From: Olsenella_K absiana
GTDB lineage: Bacteria; Actinomycetota; Coriobacteriia; Coriobacteriales; Atopobiaceae
DNA length: 64,000 nt
Reading direction: 5' to 3'
Assembly (NCBI RefSeq): GCF_036408855.1
Contig: NZ_JAZGJQ010000008.1
Coordinates: 30,102-94,101, forward strand
Shown here: positions 54,462 to 63,671 of the stretch, piece after piece
Layout: every line of letters starts with the position of its first letter
How positions within the stretch are numbered: position 1 is the first letter of the stretch
The notes under the pieces: model-generated
What the model saw: the letters and a program-made list of their open reading frames with translations, nothing else
What the model was told of the DNA's origin: nothing
The model's database searches: none
Translations under genes and position numbers: made by a program

Positions 54462-55460
54462 ATGAAGCTCGGCATGGTCGGCACCGGCCTCATCGTGGGC
54501 GAGCAGCTCCAGCAGATGGAGCACCGCCCCGGCTACACGGTGGAGGCGATCGCGAGCACGCCCCGCTCCCTCCCTCATGCCAGGGAGCTTGCGGCGCGCC
54601 ACGCCATCCCCGCCTGCTACGACGACTTCCTCGAGATGATCGTGGACGCAGACATCGACACGGTCTACGTCGGCGTCCCCAACGCGCTGCACCTCGCCGT
54701 CACGCGCGCCGCACTCGGGGCGGGCAAGAACGTGATCTGCGAGAAGCCCTTGGCCATGGGGCTCGAGGAGGCCCAAGACGCGAGCGACCTCGCCCGCGAG
54801 AGGGGCCTCTTCCTCTGGGAGGCCATGAACATCCCCTACCTGCCCAACTACGAGACCCTCCGGAGCCTCTTGCCCAAGGTCGGCGAGCCCAAGGTGGCCG
54901 CATGCAGCTACATCCAGCGCTCGCGCCGCTACGACGCCTTCCGCGCCGGCGAGACCCCTTCGGTCTTCGACCCCGCACGCGGCGGGGGCGCCCTCATGGA
55001 CCTCGGCATCTACGTCATCCACTACCTCGTGGGGCTCTTCGGCGAACCCGAGCGGGTCTCGTACGCGGCCAACGTCGTGCGGGGCGTGGACACCTCCGGC
55101 ATCCTCACCCTCGACTTCGGCGGCCTCGTTGCAACCGGCGTCGTAGCCAAGGACGCAGAAGGCCCCTCACGCTGCCTCGTCGAGGGGACGGAGGGCTACC
55201 TCCTGCAGGACTCGAAGCCGAGCTCCTGCGGCCCCATCACCTGCCACCTCAGGGACGGGAGCGAGACCCGCCACGACGACAATGGCTTCGCCGCTCCCGA
55301 GAGGCGCTGGGACGCGGAGTTCGCCAGCTTCGAGCGCGACTTCGAGACGGGCGACCTGGGGCACTGCTACCGGATGCTCGACCTCAGCCTCACAGCCGCC
55401 CGGGTGCTCGATGAGGCCCGCGCCTCCGCTGGGATCGCGCTTCCCGACTCGCACGGATAG
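54462..55460 (+). CDS. Gfo/Idh/MocA-family oxidoreductase
   Basis: NAD(P)-dependent dehydrogenase of 332 residues, probably acting on a sugar or cyclitol. N-terminal Rossmann domain (GMVGTGLIVGEQL), then VGVPNALHLAVTRAALGAGKNVICEKPLAM with the EKP motif of the family. The C-terminal alpha/beta domain has GGGALMDLGIYVIHYLVGLFG. The ATG follows TAGGAGGTAGC. It stands alone between prfC and the adhesin; the substrate cannot be inferred from context. Confidence 0.9.
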   Translation: MKLGMVGTGLIVGEQLQQMEHRPGYTVEAIASTPRSLPHARELAARHAIPACYDDFLEMIVDADIDTVYVGVPNALHLAVTRAALGAGKNVICEKPLAMGLEEAQDASDLARERGLFLWEAMNIPYLPNYETLRSLLPKVGEPKVAACSYIQRSRRYDAFRAGETPSVFDPARGGGALMDLGIYVIHYLVGLFGEPERVSYAANVVRGVDTSGILTLDFGGLVATGVVAKDAEGPSRCLVEGTEGYLLQDSKPSSCGPITCHLRDGSETRHDDNGFAAPERRWDAEFASFERDFETGDLGHCYRMLDLSLTAARVLDEARASAGIALPDSHG

Positions 55461-55502
55461 CGTCGCCCGAGCCCTCCCTGCCCGCGCGCCCGACGCCCGT
55501 AA

Positions 55503-55548
55503 CGAAGGGGAGGCCACGGCCCATCCGGACCGTGGTCTCCCCTCTTCG
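55503..55548. terminator. Bidirectional terminator between oxidoreductase and adhesin
   Basis: CGAAGGGGAGGCCACGG pairs, with minor mismatches, with the CCGTGGTCTCCCCTCTTCG arm. It serves the convergent ends of the oxidoreductase (plus) and the giant surface protein (minus). Confidence 0.75.
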
Positions 55549-55580
55549 TAGACGTCCATCGTCCTGGCTTGCCGGCCCCC

Positions 55581-58500
55581 CTACTTGGAGACTCCGCGCC
55601 TGCGCAGGATGGCCGCGATGGCGACCACGCCGACGCCGAGCAGCGCGATGCCACCTGCACCGAGGGCGTAGTCCCCCGTGCTGGGCGTCCTGCCCTGGGT
55701 CCTGGGCGCAGGCTTGGTGCCCGCGGTGGTCGGGGTCGTAGACGGAGTCCTGGGGCTCTCCGGGACGGAGGAGCCGGGCTTCTGGTAGGAGTTGGTGAAG
55801 GTCGCCTCGCCCACCGCATCGCCCGTTACGTCTCCGGCTACGGGCCGGACGGTCAGCCGAGCGACCAGCTGCCCCTTGCCATCGTCCGTCACCTCGTACG
55901 TGAGCAGGAACTGGGTCTGGTCGCAGGTCCAGCCCTCCACGTGGAGCTGCTTCTCCCAGACGCGATACGTGTAGGTGCCGGGCTTGTCGAAGGTGATCCT
56001 GCCGAACTCGACCTTGCCAGGCCCCTCGAGAAGGACCGTCTTGCTGCCGGACGTCGAGCCCTCGGGCATGGGAGAGGCCTTGTCCTCGGCTCGCATCGTG
56101 AAGGAGAAGGTCGGGTAGGCGTCGCCCTCATAGCCGGTGACCTTCTTCTCGACCGGCGGGTCGGCCACGGTGACGGGCTTGGCGCTGTAGGTGTTGACGA
56201 AGCTCATCGCATTCACCTCGTCGCCGATGCCGTCGCCGGTGACGCGCTGGATGGTCCGGGCCTGCTCGAACTGGCCCGCCCCGTCGTCCTTCACTTCATA
56301 GGTGACGAGGTACTGGGTCTGGTCGCAGGTCCAGCCGCCCCGGTTGTCCCTCACCTCGAAGACGAGGTACTGGTAGGTGCCGGCCTTGTCGAAGGTGATG
56401 GTGCCGAAGCTGACGTTGCCGGGGCCTTGCAGCTCGACCGTCTTGGATCCGCCCTCGGAGCCCTCGGGCATCGGGTTGGCCGCGTCCAGCGCCTGCATCC
56501 TAAAGGAGAAGGTCGGGTACTCGCCGCCCTCGAAGCCGGAGACGTCCTTCCTGGCCGTCAGCTCGTCCGTAGTGACCTCCGTGGCCTTGTAGGTGTTGGT
56601 GATGATGAGCGCCTCGGGCGAGACCGTCGCCTGGAGCTGGCCGTCGACGTCTCGCACCTCGACCTTGATCTCGTGGGTCTCGGTGTCGTAGGTGATGCCG
56701 GGGCCCTTGCCCTCGAGCTCGCGCACCTCATAGGTGTAGGTGCCAGCCTCGGTGTAGGTCCGCGTACCGAAGATCACGTTTCCGCCGGCGTCATTTGTCG
56801 CCGTTACCGTCTCGCCCGTGGTCTCGTCTTTGAGCTGGAACGCGAACTCGCCGGCCACGAGCGGGGTCCCGCGACCTTCGAGCCGCTTCTGGACGCGAAG
56901 CTGGACGGAGGTCTCGAGCGGCTTGTAGGAGTTCTTGAACGTCGTGGTCGTGGCAGGGCCCTCCTGCTCGGTCGGAGACAGGGAGAAGACCGGTTCGCTC
57001 ACCTTGAGCGTACCGTCGCCGTTGTCCTCGACGTGGACCTTCACCCACCTCGGCGCGGCGTCGTAGGTGTAGCCGCGGGCGGCGTTGCCGTTCTCGGCCA
57101 GGACGAAGTAGTTGTCGCCCACCTGGGACTCGTCGAAGGTGACATGGAAGGAGACGGTGCCGTCGGCCGCGTTGGTCGTGGTCGCCACCTCCTCCCTGCT
57201 GGCCTCGTCGGTCAGCGTGAAGCTGAACTGGCCGGCCTCGAGGGCCTTGCCCTCGAGTTCCTTCTTGGCGGTGATGGTCGTAGAGCCGGTCGCCTCGTAG
57301 TCGTTCTCGAAGGTCGTGTCGCCCGTGTAGGTGGCGACGGCGGTGATCTTGCCGTTGCCCTCATCGGTCACGGTGACCCTAACGGGGACGGTGTTAGTGG
57401 CGTAGGAGTAGCCGGCCTTGCCATCGTTGACCTCGCGGATGGTGTAGGCGAAGGCCTTGGTGCGCTTGCCGGAGGAGGAGGCGCCGTCAGCCTCGGCGGC
57501 GTTGGCCTCGGTCGCGAGCAGGCCCTCGAGGCCCTTGGCCAGGTTGGCGCCGGCTGAGCCGCCATCCGAGGCGGCCGAGGAGCCGGGCTCGGGCGAGGAG
57601 GGCACGACTTCATTCGCTGCGGCGGAGGAGCCATCGCCGGAGGCGGCGCCGGTGGTCGCCGATGCGTCGGTGCCAGTCGTGGCGGCGGCGGAGGCGCCGG
57701 CGGCGGTACCCTCGGACGACGTGGCGCCCGTGGCCTCGTCGGCCGCGGTCATGGCGGTCACGGCGTCACCGGACGTGGGGCTCGTGGCGCCCGTGGTCGC
57801 GTCGGACGCGGCGCTCGTCGCGGCGGCGTCGGCGGACCCCGCGTCAGCGAAGATGCTCTCGTCGTAGTGGAGGTTGAACTTGACGCTCTCGCCCTCGTTG
57901 GTCGTGGTCTGGATTACCTTGCCTTCGGCGTCGAGGAGCTCGAAGGTGAACTGCCCATCCTTGATCTGCCTGCCGTGGAGCGTCTTCCTCGCGGAGACCG
58001 TGACGTCGCCGGAGGCGGTGTAGGAGTTGTCGAAGGTCGTCTTGGAGTACTCGGGCGAGGCGGAGAGGGTGCCGTCCCCGTTGTCGGTGACCGTGACCTT
58101 CACCGTGCTGGCGGTGGAGTCGTAGGTGTAGCCCGGTTCACCGTCGTTGCGCTCGGAGATGGTGTAGGTGTAGGTGCCGGCCGACTCGTAGGAGAGACCG
58201 CTGAAGGTCACCATGCCGTCCACGTCGTTGGACGCCTCGGAAACAAGGGTGCCGTCCGCGTTCCTGAGCTCGAAGGTGAACAAGCCTGCGCTGAGATCGG
58301 CGCCGGAGAGGCTCTTCGTCACCTGGAGCGTGGCGTCGGTGACGGGGGTGGTGGCGTAGGTGTTGGTAATCACTGCAGGCGTCTGCACCTCGGCCTTGAG
58401 CGTGCCGTTCCCGTTGTCGGTGACTTTGATCGTCACGTCGTGGACGTTGTTGTCGCACGTCCAGCCGTCACCGGACTCGGTCGTCTCGAAGACCTGGTAG

Positions 58501-61500
58501 CTGTAGGTACCGGGCTTTCCGAACACGATCTTGCCGAAGGGCACCGTCTTCGTGCCAGCCTCGCTGAAGGTAACGGAGGCCGTGAGGCTCTCCGGCTCGG
58601 GCAAGCCCGTCAGCGGGACGAGCTGGAAGCTGAAGGTCTTGTCGGCCCATGCGGTGCCGTCGGCCACGACCGTCTTCTCGAGGACCGCGGTGGTGCTCGT
58701 GTCGAGCTCGCCGGTGGCGCTGTAGGTGTTGGTGAAGTTGGTGGTGGCGGAGCCCTCGGTCACGGAGGCGTGGAGCTGACCCATTCCGTCGTCGGTCACC
58801 TTGACCACGACCGCCTTGCCGCTCGTGGCCTGGGAGTCGTTAGTGACGCCCGCGACCTCGCCGGACTCGGTCACGGTGTAGGTGTAGGTGCCGGGTTTGG
58901 TGTAGGTGACGATGCCGAACGAGCTCGCGCCGCCCTTGCCGTCGACGTTGGTGACGCTGGTCGTGCCGGGCAGGGGAGCGCCGTCGGCGGCGGAGAGCGT
59001 GAAGGTGTACTTGCCCGAGACGTCAGGGGCGTTGAGCCCGTCTGCGGCGGCGAGCGTCTTGGACGCGGCGAGCTCCAGGGTGGCAGGCGTCGCCTCATAG
59101 GTGTTAGTGAAGGCCGCGGTGGGGGTCGCGTCGCTCGAGATGGTCCCCGTGGCACCCTCGCTCGTGGTCGTGAAGCCAGCGACCGGGGTCTCGGTCACGG
59201 TGTAGCCGCCCACGGGCAGGCCGGTCAAGGTCAGCGCCTGGCCATCCTCGAGGTCGAACTGGGCCGTGCCGTTCTCGAACAGCAGGCCAGAGAGCATGCC
59301 GTTCACGCTTGTGTTATCGAGCTGGACCTTGAAGTTGAAGACCTTGCTCGGCGCGGTCAGCCCCTCGGCCTGCTTGACCGTCTTGCTCACGATGAGGCTA
59401 CCCGTCTCTAGGGTGTTGGTCACCGCGGAGTCGAGTCCGCCGTCGAGCTCCTGGTAGGAGGCGAGGTAGCCGGCAGGCACGTCCTCCTTCGTGGTGTAGG
59501 TGATGGGGGTGCCCGCGGAGTCGGAGCTCTTGGGGAGGTCGCGGAAGGTTCCGGACCAGCCGTTGGTGGACGAGAGCTTGAGGGTCTTGCCTGTGTCCTC
59601 GCCGTCGGCGAGGAGGTGTACCGTGATCGAGGAGGGCCTCAGCTCGGTCAGCTCGTCGTCCCCCGACCAGACCTTGGCGACGCCGTGGCTGGTAGCCTCG
59701 TAGGCGTTGGTAAAGGTGAGCGGCGCGTCAGTCGTGGAGGTTGAGCTCGCCGAGAGGGTGCCGTCGCCGTTGTCGCGCACGACCACGGTCACGGTCTTGC
59801 CGGACGTGGCCTTGGCGTCGTTGGTGATGCCCGCGACCTCGCCGGACTCGGTCACGGTGTAGGTGTAGGTGCCAGGCTTGTCGTAGGTGATGGTGTCGAA
59901 GGTCGCAGACTGCGCGGCAGTCGCGTCGTTCGCATCGGAGGAGACGGTCTTTGAGGAGAGCTCCTTGCCCTCGGCATCCAGCAGCTTGAAGGTGTAGGAC
60001 CACGCGGGGACGGTGGAGCCGCCAGTGGCCTGGACCACCTTCTTGACGGGGATGCTCACCTGGGCCTTGCCATCGTCCTTGATGTCGTAGGCGTTCGTGA
60101 AGGTGACCGCCTTGCCGTCGTTGGCAGTCGCGGTGAGCGTGCCATCGCCGTTATCGGTGACGACGACCTCGACGTCCTTGGTCGCCGTGGCGTCGTTGGT
60201 GACGCCCTTGACGGTGCCGGACTCGGTCACGGTGTACGTATAGGTGCCGGGCTTGGTATAGGTGATCTGCCCGAACTTGGCCGTGCCGCCCTTCTCGGCC
60301 GGGTTGGTCACGATCTCGCCGCCGGCAACCGGCATGGGGGCGCCGTCCTTGGGCGAAAGGGTGAAGGTGTAGGCGCCCTTGATGCTCTTGGGTCCCTCGA
60401 GCCCCTCGGGCACCTCGAGGACCTTGGTGACGTCGATGGTGACGATGACCTCTCCGAAGTTGTAGGAGTTGGTGAACTCGACCGGCTGACCGCCGTTGGC
60501 GGTCGCGGTGAGCGTGCCGTCGCCGTTGTCAACCACGTCGACCGTGACTTGCTTGGGCGAGACGGAGTCGTTCTGCACGCCGGGGACGCTGCCGGACTCG
60601 CTCACGTTGTACGTATAGGTGCCGGGCGTCGTGAAGGTGATGTCACCGAAGGCCGCGGTGCCACCCGTCGTGTCGGGGTTGGTCACGACCTCGCCACCGG
60701 CAGCCGGCATGGGGGCGTCGCCGACCGCCTCGAGCGTGAAGGTGAACTTGCCGGTGATGTCGGGGACGTTCGCGCCCTCGGGGGCAGCCAGGGTCTTCTT
60801 CACCGTGACGCTGCCCTTCGTCGGGGCGGCCTTGTAGGCGTTGGTGACGGTGGGGTCGTTGCCCTGGGAGGTGGCGACGAGCTTGCCGTTGGCCTTGGCC
60901 ACGACCACGGAGATCGTCTTGGGGTCGTTGTCGTAGGTCCAGCCGCCCGCGGTCGTGGTGTTCGTCTCCCGCACGTTGAAGGAATAGGTGCCCTCGGAGA
61001 AGAAAGTCATGTCGCCGAAGGGGACCCGCTCGGAGGTGCCGGCCTTGATGTAGCCGTCAGTCGAGGTGGTAGCCGTCGTGCTCTCGGGGAGCACGACCGC
61101 GCCGCCGTCGACCGCCTCCTGGGTGGCGTCGTCAGCCGGGGAGAGCTCGAAGGAGAACTGCTCGATGGCGTCATGGCCGCTCACGGCCTTGGTGACGGCG
61201 AGGGCGTCGTTGCCTCCGAGCGTGGCGCTGTCGTACTCGTTGGCATAAACGACCAAGTAGGAGTTGTTGGGGGCACTGACGGCACCCTTGGTAGTCGGGT
61301 CGCCGGTCTCGTTCTCGCCCGACGTGGTGCTCGAGATGGACTTGAGCGAGAAGCCGCGAGGCAGGTCCTTCTCCGTGTAGGCGTAGGACGTACCCGTCGG
61401 GAGGCTCGTGAAAACGAGCGACTGGGCGCCCTTGAGCTTGACGTTGAAGGTGGCGCCGCTCGAGACGACGTAGCTGCCGTCCGCCTGCTGCGTGGCCCCC

Positions 61501-63671
61501 GTGACCTCCACGGAGACGGGCTGCTGGCGCGCGTCGACCGCCGTGAAGGTGATGGCCGAGCCGTCGGGGGTGGTCAGCGAACCCTCGAAGGAGAAGGACG
61601 CATCGGTGGGGACGGAGCCGTCGGTGAGGTCGATGACGTGCTTGGTGAGCCTGAGCTCGCTCTTGCGCACGTTCAGGGCCTCGATGGTCGCGATCACGGT
61701 AGCCGAGACGGGGTTGTAGGTGGAGTCGCCGATCTTGTAGAGGCCGCTGCCGTCCTCGAGCCTCACGAGGTCGGTCAGGGTGCCGTTGACGTACATCGGG
61801 TGCAGGACGCCCGTGCTGAACTCCCAGCCGCTCAGGTCGAGGCCCGGGTTGCTCGCGGCGAGCTCCTGGACGGTGTAATCGTGGCCGCCCTCCAGGACGG
61901 TCACGTTGCCATCGGCGTCCACGGTCATGACGCCGGGCGACACGTGACGGGTCGCCTGCCAGCCGTTGGCGCTCGAGAGCTCGACGGTGCCACGGTCCTC
62001 GCCGTCGGATATGAGATTGAGGACGACCGAGTCGGGTGTGCCGTCGTCGATGCCGTCCGTCCAGGACTTGTGGACGACAACCTGGGAGGAGGCGGTGGCG
62101 ATGGGGTCGGGGTTCTGGAAGTCCGCGGAGCCCGTGCCCTCCTTGGTGCCGACGTAGGTGTCCGTCGCCTCGTCATAGGTGTAGGTGAAGCCGTCCTTGG
62201 TCCACGTGTTGTCTCCGATCTTCACCGCGCCATCGGGGAGGACGCCCGTGGAGACGGTGTCCAGGCGGGTGTAGCTCACCGTGTTGCCGTCGGCGGCGTT
62301 GGTGTTGAGGGAGTAGGTGCCGTCACCGTTGTCGACGAGCTGCGCCTTCTGCTCGGCGGTCAGTCCGTCATAGGTCGTCCTGCCGTTCTTGAGGTCGGCG
62401 ACGAGGTCGAGGGCCTCCTGGCTGGGCCAGACGTCGAAGCTCACGGTGTACGTCACGCCGTTGGCGAGCCTCTGGTCGCCGAGGTCCCACTTGACCGTGC
62501 CGTTCTCGTAGGTGGCTGCGGGGGCGTCGGTCCAGGCCTCGCCGCCCTTGGTGTAGGTGAACCCGGAGGCCCCGGAGGCCTTAATGCTGACCGAGGTGAG
62601 ATCGGTCACCTTGTCCTCGACGGTCACATCCTTGTAGGCGACCGCACTGGTGATCTGGTTCACGATCTGCTCGAAGGCGTCGGAGAGCGCAGCTGAGTCA
62701 GTGGCGTCGTAGTAGGTGCCGCCGAGCTGCTGCATGACGGTCGCGTCACCGAAGGCGCCGATGGAGTAGAGCTTGTAGCCGGAGCCCATGAGGGAGTCCG
62801 CCACGCCCTTCGCGGCGCCGAGGTTCCAACCGTTGGGGTCCGAGTTGCCGGTACCCCAGACGCCGTAGGTCTCGTTGTAGTCGCTGGCCCTGTTGCTGTA
62901 CCTCGAGTCGCGGAACGTGGGGTTGCCGTCTGAGACGAAGATCACGTAGGTCGCCTCGCCCGGCTGCGAGGAGTGCCTCTCGTCCGCGAGGGCCTTGGCC
63001 TTGTTGAGGGCGGCCTCCCAGTTGGTGCCGCCGTCCGCCTCGAAGCTGGAGACGGTGCCCTTGAGCGCGGAGGCGTCCGTGCTCCACTCGAACGAGTCGT
63101 TCACCTTGGAGGAGAAGCTCACGAGGGAGACCTCGACTGCGTCGGGGGTCTCCCTGGTGTTGTTGGCCAATAGCTGGTCGATGAGGTTGTTCGTGGCAGC
63201 CTTGGCCACGGCGAGGCGGCTCGTCCGGGTCTCGCTACGCTCATAGCGCACGCCCTCGTACCGCGCGCCGCTGGGGTCGGTCCAATACTTATTGCCCCAG
63301 TTCCAGTGGTACGTGAGCTTCACGTACTCGCCGTCCACGAGGCCGTAGGTGTTCCGGTCGTCGGTAGTCTCTGAGTACTCGTACGAGGTCGTGGTCTCAT
63401 CCATCGAGCCCGAGGTGTCGAAGACCACCACGACGTTGGCCTTCGAGCTCTCCTGCGCGCTGCTCGCCGAGCCCGTCACGCTCAGGGAGAGCTTGTAGGT
63501 GCCGTCCCCGTTGGGGGTGAGCGTCTTCGCCACCTTCGGCGGCTCCGCGTCCGCAGCGCTTGCCGCGAAGCTGACGGCGACCTTGCCGACCATCGCCACG
63601 GCGGCCGCGACGAGGACGGCCACGATGGCCACCTTCGCCCTCGACCCGGGTCTCCAATGCATCCGCTTCAT
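55581..63671 (-). CDS. Giant cell-surface protein: VWA domain plus pilin/Cna-B isopeptide repeats
   Basis: 2696 residues. Signal peptide about 1-40 (AKVAIVAVLVAAAVAMVGK core). VWA domain (78-345) with MIDAS FDTSGSMDE (Asp85, Ser87, Ser89) and FVSDGNP. Then Cna-B-type domains (about 520-815 and two near 1340-1550) and about twelve FctA/Spy0128-like pilin domains (820-2624) marked by PGTYTYTVTES, VTDNGDGTL and FTNTY; their Lys, Glu and Asn are the usual isopeptide triad. One domain holds a 130-residue Ala/Ser/Thr-rich insertion (1939-2068). The C-terminus has RTPSTGD, a membrane helix and RRRGVSK, a sorting-signal layout. The ATG at 63671 follows AAGGGGG. Likely an adhesin or pilus tip protein; the ligand is unknown. 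Confidence 0.92.
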   Translation of the reverse strand: MKRMHWRPGSRAKVAIVAVLVAAAVAMVGKVAVSFAASAADAEPPKVAKTLTPNGDGTYKLSLSVTGSASSAQESSKANVVVVFDTSGSMDETTTSYEYSETTDDRNTYGLVDGEYVKLTYHWNWGNKYWTDPSGARYEGVRYERSETRTSRLAVAKAATNNLIDQLLANNTRETPDAVEVSLVSFSSKVNDSFEWSTDASALKGTVSSFEADGGTNWEAALNKAKALADERHSSQPGEATYVIFVSDGNPTFRDSRYSNRASDYNETYGVWGTGNSDPNGWNLGAAKGVADSLMGSGYKLYSIGAFGDATVMQQLGGTYYDATDSAALSDAFEQIVNQITSAVAYKDVTVEDKVTDLTSVSIKASGASGFTYTKGGEAWTDAPAATYENGTVKWDLGDQRLANGVTYTVSFDVWPSQEALDLVADLKNGRTTYDGLTAEQKAQLVDNGDGTYSLNTNAADGNTVSYTRLDTVSTGVLPDGAVKIGDNTWTKDGFTYTYDEATDTYVGTKEGTGSADFQNPDPIATASSQVVVHKSWTDGIDDGTPDSVVLNLISDGEDRGTVELSSANGWQATRHVSPGVMTVDADGNVTVLEGGHDYTVQELAASNPGLDLSGWEFSTGVLHPMYVNGTLTDLVRLEDGSGLYKIGDSTYNPVSATVIATIEALNVRKSELRLTKHVIDLTDGSVPTDASFSFEGSLTTPDGSAITFTAVDARQQPVSVEVTGATQQADGSYVVSSGATFNVKLKGAQSLVFTSLPTGTSYAYTEKDLPRGFSLKSISSTTSGENETGDPTTKGAVSAPNNSYLVVYANEYDSATLGGNDALAVTKAVSGHDAIEQFSFELSPADDATQEAVDGGAVVLPESTTATTSTDGYIKAGTSERVPFGDMTFFSEGTYSFNVRETNTTTAGGWTYDNDPKTISVVVAKANGKLVATSQGNDPTVTNAYKAAPTKGSVTVKKTLAAPEGANVPDITGKFTFTLEAVGDAPMPAAGGEVVTNPDTTGGTAAFGDITFTTPGTYTYNVSESGSVPGVQNDSVSPKQVTVDVVDNGDGTLTATANGGQPVEFTNSYNFGEVIVTIDVTKVLEVPEGLEGPKSIKGAYTFTLSPKDGAPMPVAGGEIVTNPAEKGGTAKFGQITYTKPGTYTYTVTESGTVKGVTNDATATKDVEVVVTDNGDGTLTATANDGKAVTFTNAYDIKDDGKAQVSIPVKKVVQATGGSTVPAWSYTFKLLDAEGKELSSKTVSSDANDATAAQSATFDTITYDKPGTYTYTVTESGEVAGITNDAKATSGKTVTVVVRDNGDGTLSASSTSTTDAPLTFTNAYEATSHGVAKVWSGDDELTELRPSSITVHLLADGEDTGKTLKLSSTNGWSGTFRDLPKSSDSAGTPITYTTKEDVPAGYLASYQELDGGLDSAVTNTLETGSLIVSKTVKQAEGLTAPSKVFNFKVQLDNTSVNGMLSGLLFENGTAQFDLEDGQALTLTGLPVGGYTVTETPVAGFTTTSEGATGTISSDATPTAAFTNTYEATPATLELAASKTLAAADGLNAPDVSGKYTFTLSAADGAPLPGTTSVTNVDGKGGASSFGIVTYTKPGTYTYTVTESGEVAGVTNDSQATSGKAVVVKVTDDGMGQLHASVTEGSATTNFTNTYSATGELDTSTTAVLEKTVVADGTAWADKTFSFQLVPLTGLPEPESLTASVTFSEAGTKTVPFGKIVFGKPGTYSYQVFETTESGDGWTCDNNVHDVTIKVTDNGNGTLKAEVQTPAVITNTYATTPVTDATLQVTKSLSGADLSAGLFTFELRNADGTLVSEASNDVDGMVTFSGLSYESAGTYTYTISERNDGEPGYTYDSTASTVKVTVTDNGDGTLSASPEYSKTTFDNSYTASGDVTVSARKTLHGRQIKDGQFTFELLDAEGKVIQTTTNEGESVKFNLHYDESIFADAGSADAAATSAASDATTGATSPTSGDAVTAMTAADEATGATSSEGTAAGASAAATTGTDASATTGAASGDGSSAAANEVVPSSPEPGSSAASDGGSAGANLAKGLEGLLATEANAAEADGASSSGKRTKAFAYTIREVNDGKAGYSYATNTVPVRVTVTDEGNGKITAVATYTGDTTFENDYEATGSTTITAKKELEGKALEAGQFSFTLTDEASREEVATTTNAADGTVSFHVTFDESQVGDNYFVLAENGNAARGYTYDAAPRWVKVHVEDNGDGTLKVSEPVFSLSPTEQEGPATTTTFKNSYKPLETSVQLRVQKRLEGRGTPLVAGEFAFQLKDETTGETVTATNDAGGNVIFGTRTYTEAGTYTYEVRELEGKGPGITYDTETHEIKVEVRDVDGQLQATVSPEALIITNTYKATEVTTDELTARKDVSGFEGGEYPTFSFRMQALDAANPMPEGSEGGSKTVELQGPGNVSFGTITFDKAGTYQYLVFEVRDNRGGWTCDQTQYLVTYEVKDDGAGQFEQARTIQRVTGDGIGDEVNAMSFVNTYSAKPVTVADPPVEKKVTGYEGDAYPTFSFTMRAEDKASPMPEGSTSGSKTVLLEGPGKVEFGRITFDKPGTYTYRVWEKQLHVEGWTCDQTQFLLTYEVTDDGKGQLVARLTVRPVAGDVTGDAVGEATFTNSYQKPGSSVPESPRTPSTTPTTAGTKPAPRTQGRTPSTGDYALGAGGIALLGVGVVAIAAILRRRGVSK
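57470..57855 (-). repeat. Low-complexity Ala/Ser/Thr/Gly insertion coding segment
   Basis: About 130 residues inside the tenth pilin-like domain, between HYDESIF and KAFAYTIRE, in which Ala, Ser, Thr and Gly make up most positions (for example ATSAASDATTGATS, GASAAATTGTDASATTG). It interrupts the domain fold where neighbours have only a short turn. Confidence 0.7.
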
